The position numbers and the translations under genes are program-made. A stretch of DNA of 6,767 nt from Candidatus Krumholzibacteriia bacterium (GTDB lineage: Bacteria; Krumholzibacteriota; Krumholzibacteriia; LZORAL124-64-63). Of the stretch, positions 1-4,038 are shown one piece after another. Numbering within the stretch: the stretch's first letter is position 1; every line of letters begins with the position of its first letter. The notes below the pieces were generated by a model. It was not told the origin of the DNA. It did not search any database and saw nothing but the letters and a program-made list of their open reading frames with translations. The stretch is taken from assembly GCA_016744275.1 (NCBI GenBank), contig JADGEP010000213.1, positions 1 through 6,767 of the forward strand, written 5' to 3'.

Positions 1-1
1 G

Positions 2-613
2 TACCTGGCCACCGCGCTGGATGCGGTGACGCGCCTGGATTCGATGGAGTTGAACCAAATTTTGGAGAAAGCGCTCGTTGATCTCAGTAAGCCCATATTG
101 CGCAACAAGTTGATTGCGCCGCTATTGAATGAGATTGGAGTCAGGTGGGGCGACGGCCGCCTGCGGATCGCCCATGAACATATGGCGACATCGATCGTGG
201 CGACATTTTTGGCGAGTATGAATGCAAGGCAGCGTTCCCAACCGAATGCGCCGCTGGTGGCGATCGCAACGCCCAGTGGTCAGTACCACGAATTGGGCGC
301 CTTGCTGGCCGCCTCAGTCGTGTTGGATAAGGGGTGGGGTGTGCTCTATCTCGGGCGTGACTTGCCAGCTGAGGACATCGCCGCAGCCGCGCGGGCCCGG
401 GGCGCCAAGGCTGTCTTGCTGAGTCTGGTCTTTCCCCTGGCCGACGCGGCTCTCATGGCCGAATTGCGTCATTTGCATCAGTTGGTTGGGCCGGATCTGC
501 CGATTATTGTGGGTGGGCAGGGGGCGGCTTCCTATGGGGCGGTCCTGGCTGAAATTCACGCTTGCTTGGTGACTTCGGACGGCGATCTGTCGGCTATTTT
601 ATCTGATCTTTAA
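2..613 (+). CDS. CarH/LitR-like B12-binding MerR-family regulator, C-terminal part (5' end outside window)
   Basis: The reading frame is open from the first bases, so the GTG at 26 is not the likely start and the N-terminal MerR helix-turn-helix should lie upstream. Counting the GTG codon as residue 1, residues 1-70 resemble the B12-binding helical bundle, with W41, E51 and H52 in the W-x9-EH arrangement of CarH/LitR photoreceptors. The Rossmann-like B12 domain follows: H88 in GQYHELG is the expected lower cobalt ligand, S133-L-V135 lies 41 residues after G91, and G163-G164 lies 27 residues after V135. This is the canonical cobalamin-motif spacing. In the family, AdoCbl-bound tetramers repress promoters in the dark and light breaks the Co-C bond and releases DNA. 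The usual E of ExHxxG is Q86 here. The frame ends at TAA 611-613, 175 bp before a FAS1 gene on the same strand. B12 binding is well supported; light sensing is inferred from the motif, and the DNA-binding domain is not visible. Confidence 0.88.
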   Translation, partial: YLATALDAVTRLDSMELNQILEKALVDLSKPILRNKLIAPLLNEIGVRWGDGRLRIAHEHMATSIVATFLASMNARQRSQPNAPLVAIATPSGQYHELGALLAASVVLDKGWGVLYLGRDLPAEDIAAAARARGAKAVLLSLVFPLADAALMAELRHLHQLVGPDLPIIVGGQGAASYGAVLAEIHACLVTSDGDLSAILSDL

Positions 614-667
614 TTTCTGGGTTCCGCAGCTGGCTATGTAGCAATGTGTTGGAATCGTTGTGTAGGA

Positions 668-685
668 AATGTATTAAAAAACATT
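668..685. repeat. Inverted repeat AATGT-N8-ACATT upstream of and into the -35
   Basis: AATGT at 668-672 and ACATT at 681-685 are perfect 5-bp complements separated by 8 bp. The right arm overlaps the first bases of the -35 hexamer. It may be part of an operator; short arms in AT-rich DNA make this tentative. Confidence 0.35.
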
Positions 686-703
686 GACAAAATATATACA
701 TAG
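671..703 (+). promoter_or_regulatory. Candidate operator: 11-bp-phased repeats over the -35 element
   Basis: Three consecutive 11-bp blocks can be laid out at 671-681, 682-692 and 693-703. The second and third share 6 of 11 bases, including ACA at the same place (687-689 and 698-700), and the first and second share 6 of 11. The second block contains the -35 TTGACA. CarH operators are known to be head-to-tail repeats of about 11 bp overlapping a -35 element, and the neighbouring gene encodes a CarH-like protein. The stretch is AT-rich, so part of the similarity could be chance. Confidence 0.35.
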
Positions 704-711
704 ATTATGTT
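684..711 (+). promoter_or_regulatory. Sigma70-type promoter for the FAS1-DUF4397 operon
   Basis: A perfect -35 element TTGACA lies at 684-689. A 16-bp AT-rich spacer separates it from TATGTT at 706-711, which matches four of six bases of the -10 consensus. Transcription would start near 718 and leave a leader of about 70 nt before the FAS1 start codon. The 16-bp spacer is not the 19-20 bp of classical MerR-activated promoters; it suits a promoter that works unaided and is repressed, as CarH targets are. Confidence 0.65.
698..710. repeat. Inverted repeat ACATA-GAT-TATGT over the -10
   Basis: Perfect 5-bp arms at 698-702 and 706-710 flank a 3-bp centre. The right arm coincides with the proposed -10 hexamer TATGTT, so a protein bound here would block the promoter. 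The left arm includes the ACA of the third 11-bp block, so this symmetry and the direct-repeat reading compete for the same bases. Confidence 0.4.
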
Positions 712-735
712 TTCCCCAACGACCAAGCAAAGGTT

Positions 736-774
736 TGAATCAAAAATGGGCTCCGGTGAAGCCACCGGGATTCA
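736..774 (+). promoter_or_regulatory. Leader RNA hairpin just before the FAS1 ribosome binding site
   Basis: CCGGTG (753-758) pairs perfectly with CACCGG (763-768) around the loop AAGC. TGAAT (736-740) can pair with ATTCA (770-774) as an outer stem across an asymmetric internal loop. An alternative pairing of GGCT (749-752) with AGCC (760-763) excludes the main stem. The structure ends directly before the Shine-Dalgarno sequence at 776-780, so it could affect ribosome access or mRNA stability. It does not match a riboswitch class I know, and the leader is far too short for a cobalamin riboswitch. Confidence 0.4.
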
Positions 775-775
775 T

Positions 776-780
776 GGAGG
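776..780 (+). promoter_or_regulatory. Ribosome binding site of the FAS1 gene
   Basis: GGAGG lies 8 nt before the ATG at 789. It settles the start: the frame also runs upstream to a TTG at 684 and an ATG at 774, but neither has such a site, and only the 789 start puts the signal peptide at the N-terminus. Confidence 0.8.
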
Positions 781-788
781 ATAGGAAA

Positions 789-1325
789 ATGAATACGAAA
801 TTGACCCTGACCGCTCTCGCCATTGCTGCCGCAGCTCACATGGCACCGGTTTCCGCGCTGGCCCATTGCGGCGGTTGCGGAGCTGAAGAAAAACATGCCG
901 CTCATACCGAGCAGGCGGAAATGATGGCCATTTTTCCTCTCGCCGAAGAGGCTGGCTTTTCAACCCTTGTTGCCGCCGTCAAAGCCGCCGGGCTGGAGGC
1001 CACGCTGACTGAGCAGGGCCCCTTCACGGTCTTTGCGCCGACAGACGAAGCATTCGCCAAGCTGCCCGAAGGAACGGTGGCCAACTTGTTGGCCAATCCC
1101 GAGCAGCTCAAAAAAGTGCTGCTGATGCATGTCGTTTCCGGTTCGGTCACTTCCGGCGAAGTGGTCAAGCTGAAATCGGCGGCGACGCTCAATGGTGAAG
1201 CCGTCACGATCGACGCCAAGAAAGGCGTGAAGATCAACAACGCGACCGTGATCAAAGCGGACATCGCCGCGAGCAACGGCACCGTTCATGTGATCGACAC
1301 CGTCCTGATGCCGGAAAACCTCTAG
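789..1325 (+). CDS. Secreted fasciclin (FAS1) domain protein with a Cys/His-rich N-terminus
   Basis: This 178-residue protein begins with a signal peptide (residues 1-25) that probably cleaves after SALA. The mature end then starts His-Cys-Gly-Gly-Cys-Gly, followed by a Glu/His-rich linker to about residue 43. One FAS1 domain fills residues 47-176: the H1 box TVFAPTDEAF is at 80-89, the conserved His region LLMHVV at 111-116, and the H2 box GTVHVID at 164-170. FAS1 domains are extracellular modules linked to adhesion and to binding of other surface molecules; bacterial single-domain forms are usually periplasmic or secreted. The Cys is not in a lipobox because the residue before it is His, so a soluble periplasmic protein is expected. 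The HCxxC-like mature end could bind a metal or form a disulfide, which is inference. The gene follows a strong promoter and lies 53 nt before a DUF4397 lipoprotein gene, so the two are probably co-transcribed. Confidence 0.9.
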   Translation: MNTKLTLTALAIAAAAHMAPVSALAHCGGCGAEEKHAAHTEQAEMMAIFPLAEEAGFSTLVAAVKAAGLEATLTEQGPFTVFAPTDEAFAKLPEGTVANLLANPEQLKKVLLMHVVSGSVTSGEVVKLKSAATLNGEAVTIDAKKGVKINNATVIKADIAASNGTVHVIDTVLMPENL

Positions 1326-1358
1326 TCACGAAATACCTGCCGGCCCTGGTTGGCGTGA
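1326..1358 (+). other. Weak intercistronic inverted repeat between the FAS1 and DUF4397 genes
   Basis: TCACG (1326-1330) and CGTGA (1354-1358) are complementary across 23 nt that include CCGGCC. It has no T-tract and is too weak for a convincing terminator. A processing or mRNA-stability element is possible; chance is equally likely. Confidence 0.2.
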
Positions 1359-1365
1359 AAACTTC

Positions 1366-1371
1366 GGGGAG
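1366..1371 (+). promoter_or_regulatory. Ribosome binding site of the DUF4397 lipoprotein gene
   Basis: GGGGAG lies 7 nt before the ATG at 1379. It supports that start over the in-frame GTG at 1355, and the protein from 1379 begins directly with a lipoprotein signal peptide. Confidence 0.75.
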
Positions 1372-1378
1372 AAGACCA

Positions 1379-2803
1379 ATGAAAACGAAGAGTTACAAGA
1401 TGCTGTTCCTGATGCTATTGGCGGTGAGCGCGTTTGCGCTGGCCGGCTGCAGCGACGATGAAAATCCGGTGGCTACTGGTATGGGAACGGGGGCCATGCT
1501 GCGTGTGGTGCACGCCTCGCCCAACGCCCCGACCGTGGACGTGTACGCCGAAGGTGTGGCGGCCCCCCTCCTGACCGATGTGGCCTATACCAATACGAGC
1601 GCGTACCTCGAACTGGATGCTGGTTCCTACAACATCCAATTGCGCGGCGCGGGTGCGGATCCTGCTTCGGCGCCGGCCTTTGAGACCGGTCCGCTGACTA
1701 TTCCCGAAGGAGCGGTCATCTCGGCCGTGGCGGTCGGTTCGTTTGGCAGTTCGGATGCCGACGACACGTTCCGCGTGATCCCCTTGGTGGAGGACTGGCA
1801 GGATCCGGGCGCCGGCAAGGCGGCGGTGCGCATTTTGCACGCCGGTGCCGATACCCCGACAGTTGCAATCGACGTGGGCAATGACGGCACTCCCGAAGTG
1901 ACCAACTTTGCACGGTTCGCCGAGACCGGCGCAGCTGGCGTGGCCCTGCCTGCGGGCACGGCTCTGGATGTGGGGATTTGGGCGGGGACCCCGCTGGGCC
2001 GCGTAACGGCGTTCCGGACGCCAGCTCTGCCTGAGGCAAACATTATTCTGATCGCGACGGGAATGCTGGGCAAACTGCCCCGCGACGAGATGGGATTCGG
2101 CCTGCTGGCGGTGGGCCCCGACGGAACCGTGGGTTTGATCCGCCAGAACCCGACTGTCTTCGTGCTGCACGCGTCGCCTGATGCGCCCGCAGTGGATGTT
2201 TTTGTCGGGGGCACCATGACCGAGCTGATCGACAGCTTGTCTTTCAGCGAGCTCTCCCCGGCGGTGCAGGTGCCCCCGGCGATGTATGACCTGGACGTCA
2301 AAGTGACGGCCAGTGGTGCAGTGGCCGCGACCGTCACGACTCCTGACTTGATGGCCGGTGAGCGCTATCTGGCCGTGGCCACCGGTTTTGTCGGTGGCAG
2401 CCAACCGGGTTTCACCGTATTGCCGCTGGCAGATGAGTTTGGCATGGACATGGATTCTCTGGTCCGTGTTGTGCACGCTTCGCCCGATGCCCCGGCGGTG
2501 GATGTGGGCGTCGTGGACGGCAGCAAGGCCTTCACGCCGGTGCAAGCATTCACCAACCTGGCCTTTGGTGCGGCAAGCGCGGGCATGGGACAGTCCGTAC
2601 CTGCAGTCGATCTGACTCTGGGTGTGGCGGCAACTGGTAGCGATACTCCGGTCGCGACTTTCGATGTCAGCCTGAGTTCGGGTCAGACAGCATTCGCAGT
2701 GGCGGCGGGCAGTTTGACCGGTACGGGCGAGGCCTTCCGCCTGCTGTTGGTCGATACAACGGGCTTTCCTTGGGTCACGGCCGAAGTGATGCCGAACCCC
2801 TAG
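1379..2803 (+). CDS. Outer-membrane-type lipoprotein with four DUF4397 repeats
   Basis: The 474-residue product has a type II signal peptide: basic start, hydrophobic core, and lipobox LAGC with the lipidated Cys at residue 24. The next residue is Ser, not Asp, which favours sorting to the outer membrane. After a short linker come four DUF4397-like units starting near residues 41, 150, 259 and 362. Each opens with the family signature: LRVVHASPNAPTVDV, a diverged VRILHAGADTPTVAI, then VLHASPDAPAVDV and VRVVHASPDAPAVDV. Units are about 103-113 residues and look all-beta. The function of DUF4397 is unknown; members are secreted or surface proteins, and an adhesion or structural role is only inferred. 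No catalytic motif, C-terminal sorting signal or transmembrane segment is seen beyond the lipoprotein anchor. It sits 53 nt after the FAS1 gene with its own ribosome binding site, so an operon is likely, and a hairpin at 2844-2866 closes it. Confidence 0.9.
   Translation: MKTKSYKMLFLMLLAVSAFALAGCSDDENPVATGMGTGAMLRVVHASPNAPTVDVYAEGVAAPLLTDVAYTNTSAYLELDAGSYNIQLRGAGADPASAPAFETGPLTIPEGAVISAVAVGSFGSSDADDTFRVIPLVEDWQDPGAGKAAVRILHAGADTPTVAIDVGNDGTPEVTNFARFAETGAAGVALPAGTALDVGIWAGTPLGRVTAFRTPALPEANIILIATGMLGKLPRDEMGFGLLAVGPDGTVGLIRQNPTVFVLHASPDAPAVDVFVGGTMTELIDSLSFSELSPAVQVPPAMYDLDVKVTASGAVAATVTTPDLMAGERYLAVATGFVGGSQPGFTVLPLADEFGMDMDSLVRVVHASPDAPAVDVGVVDGSKAFTPVQAFTNLAFGAASAGMGQSVPAVDLTLGVAATGSDTPVATFDVSLSSGQTAFAVAAGSLTGTGEAFRLLLVDTTGFPWVTAEVMPNP
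1499..2800 (+). repeat. Four tandem coding repeats of the DUF4397 domain
   Basis: Units run at about 1499-1825, 1826-2152, 2153-2461 and 2462-2800. The signature His codons are at 1511, 1838, 2168 and 2474. Units 1, 3 and 4 keep HASPxAPxVDV, with 3 and 4 identical over HASPDAPAVDV. Unit 2 reads HAGADTPTVAI and is the most diverged. Synonymous bases already differ between units, so the duplication is not recent. Confidence 0.8.
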
Positions 2804-2843
2804 TCGATGGGCCACACGGCCAGTTCGATAGTGAGTTGAGGGT

Positions 2844-2866
2844 AGCGGCAGGCATGGCCTGCCGCT
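2844..2866. terminator. Hairpin between convergent operons, possible bidirectional terminator
   Basis: AGCGGCAGGC (2844-2853) and GCCTGCCGCT (2857-2866) form a perfect 10-bp GC-rich stem with the 3-nt loop ATG. It sits in the 68-bp gap between two convergent genes, 40 bp after one stop codon and 5 bp after the other. Neither side has a run of T, so it does not match the classic intrinsic terminator; RNA 3'-end protection or convergent transcription blocking are alternatives. Confidence 0.55.
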
Positions 2867-2871
2867 GCTCG

Positions 2872-4038
2872 TTAGACCGGGGGACGACTGCCTTCGCCGT
2901 ATCCCGTCATTTCCACAAATCCGCGCCCGGCCGGCTGGCCACTCTGGCGGTCCAAGGCCCGCACGGCGCCCTCCCAATAGTGAATCCCTGTTCGCGGCGA
3001 CACGTTTTCCTGATCGGGCATGACAGCTTCCAGAACCAGGTCAAGATTGGCGCTTGGAACCTGCAATCGCCATGAGACAGGATAGCGGGCTCCGGTTTCC
3101 GGGCTGGTCCAATGGTCATCTGGAGTCAAAATCCATTGGTCGCTGGGCAGGCTGGTGGAGTTGCCGCCGCGTTCAACCAAGGTGCCGAGGGCGAAGTCGG
3201 CGGTGCCGTCGGCTGCAAGCAAGCGGTAGATCATCAGTTCACGCCCATCACCCAGTTGCAGTGAAAGCCAATCCCAACCTTTTTGTCCCTCGCCAAGGGT
3301 TGAGGTGAAGATCTCTCGGTCGAGCCAGCTTTGACCCCGAACGGGTTTCATTTGACCGTTCTGCAGAGCTGTCCCGGAAACCTGCATCCGGGGCTGGCTA
3401 AAATAGAGGCTGCCAGTGCGGCCATCGGCAGATTTGGGGCTGAAGCCGCCTTCTCCATGAAATACAGGTTGGCGAGTCGGTTCGCAGATGAGGTCAAAGG
3501 CCAACTGCTGTTCGTCGTCCCGCACCTGCAGATGATAGCTTCCATCGACATGATTCAGGGTCCAGCGGTCGGCGGTGCCGGGCGGTGCCTGGCACCAGGC
3601 CAGTACGCTATCACCCGGGGCACCAAAACCGCCGAGCAGGGAATTGGTGCGCCAGATCACTTCGCTGAAGAGATGTTTGCCACTCGCGCTGTCGGTGAGC
3701 GCGGCGTGAGCCATGACCAAATTCGAAGTGCTCCAGTTCGAGCCTGAAGTGTCGGCGGGGGTGGGCTGAATGCCGATGCGGAAAAAAGTGAGTTGAAAGC
3801 CGAGGGAAGCGGCGTCTTCATCCTGGGTTTGCAAATGCCCGGTGATGTACCACCACTCGGTTTTGTAGTCGGGATGGGCGTGGAGATCCCGCGGGAATTC
3901 CCAAACATAACCAGGTGCGGCTTGACGCCACTGGGGCTCACCATTGGCAGCCTCTTCGGTGGCACCGGCGGAAGGTCGACTGGTGAACCCAATGGCGAGC
4001 ACGGCAAAAAACAGTCCGCAGAGCAGAGTTCGTCCCAT
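2872..4038 (-). CDS. Secreted AttH/CrtC-like lipocalin-fold protein of an ABC transporter operon
   Basis: The 388-residue protein has an N-terminal signal peptide (about residues 1-25, no lipobox) and then the hallmarks of the AttH / carotenoid 1,2-hydratase-like family: HPDYKTEWWYITGHL at 55-69, WSTSNLVMAHAALTD at 102-116, HGEGGFSPKS at 194-203, and SWLDREIF at 237-244 followed by GWDWLSLQL and GRELMIYRL to 273. AttH proteins have two lipocalin-like beta-barrel domains and are thought to handle lipophilic ligands. Linkage to a permease and an ATPase suggests a periplasmic partner of the transporter rather than a carotenoid enzyme. Cys149 and Cys185 could form a disulfide. ATG 4038-4036 shares one base with the permease stop (TGATG), implying translational coupling; a GTG at 4041 would add one residue. 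The gene ends at TAA 2874-2872, facing the DUF4397 gene. Confidence 0.88.
   Translation of the reverse strand: MGRTLLCGLFFAVLAIGFTSRPSAGATEEAANGEPQWRQAAPGYVWEFPRDLHAHPDYKTEWWYITGHLQTQDEDAASLGFQLTFFRIGIQPTPADTSGSNWSTSNLVMAHAALTDSASGKHLFSEVIWRTNSLLGGFGAPGDSVLAWCQAPPGTADRWTLNHVDGSYHLQVRDDEQQLAFDLICEPTRQPVFHGEGGFSPKSADGRTGSLYFSQPRMQVSGTALQNGQMKPVRGQSWLDREIFTSTLGEGQKGWDWLSLQLGDGRELMIYRLLAADGTADFALGTLVERGGNSTSLPSDQWILTPDDHWTSPETGARYPVSWRLQVPSANLDLVLEAVMPDQENVSPRTGIHYWEGAVRALDRQSGQPAGRGFVEMTGYGEGSRPPV

Noticed and set aside
614..667. Intrinsic terminator after the regulator gene
   Set aside because: No stable stem followed by a T-run was found; GGTTCC and GGAATC match imperfectly. Read-through into the FAS1 operon remains possible.
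684..788. N-terminal extension of the FAS1 gene from TTG 684 or ATG 774
   Set aside because: The extension would bury the signal peptide, TTG 684 is the -35 element itself, and only ATG 789 has a proper ribosome binding site.
718..788. Cobalamin riboswitch in the FAS1 leader
   Set aside because: A GAAGCCAC string recalls part of the B12 box, but the leader is only about 70 nt and the remaining conserved core is missing.
1415..2977. Long minus-strand open frame (520 codons) antisense to the DUF4397 gene
   Set aside because: It is Arg/His/Gly-rich with no recognisable domain and arises from GC-rich codon structure opposite a clearly real gene; it also runs into the convergent AttH-like gene.
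2872..4038. True carotenoid 1,2-hydratase (CrtC) regulated by the CarH-like protein
   Set aside because: Sequence family databases often use that name, but linkage with an FtsX permease and an ATPase fits the AttH branch. The gene is also on the opposite strand, with no carotenoid genes in the window.
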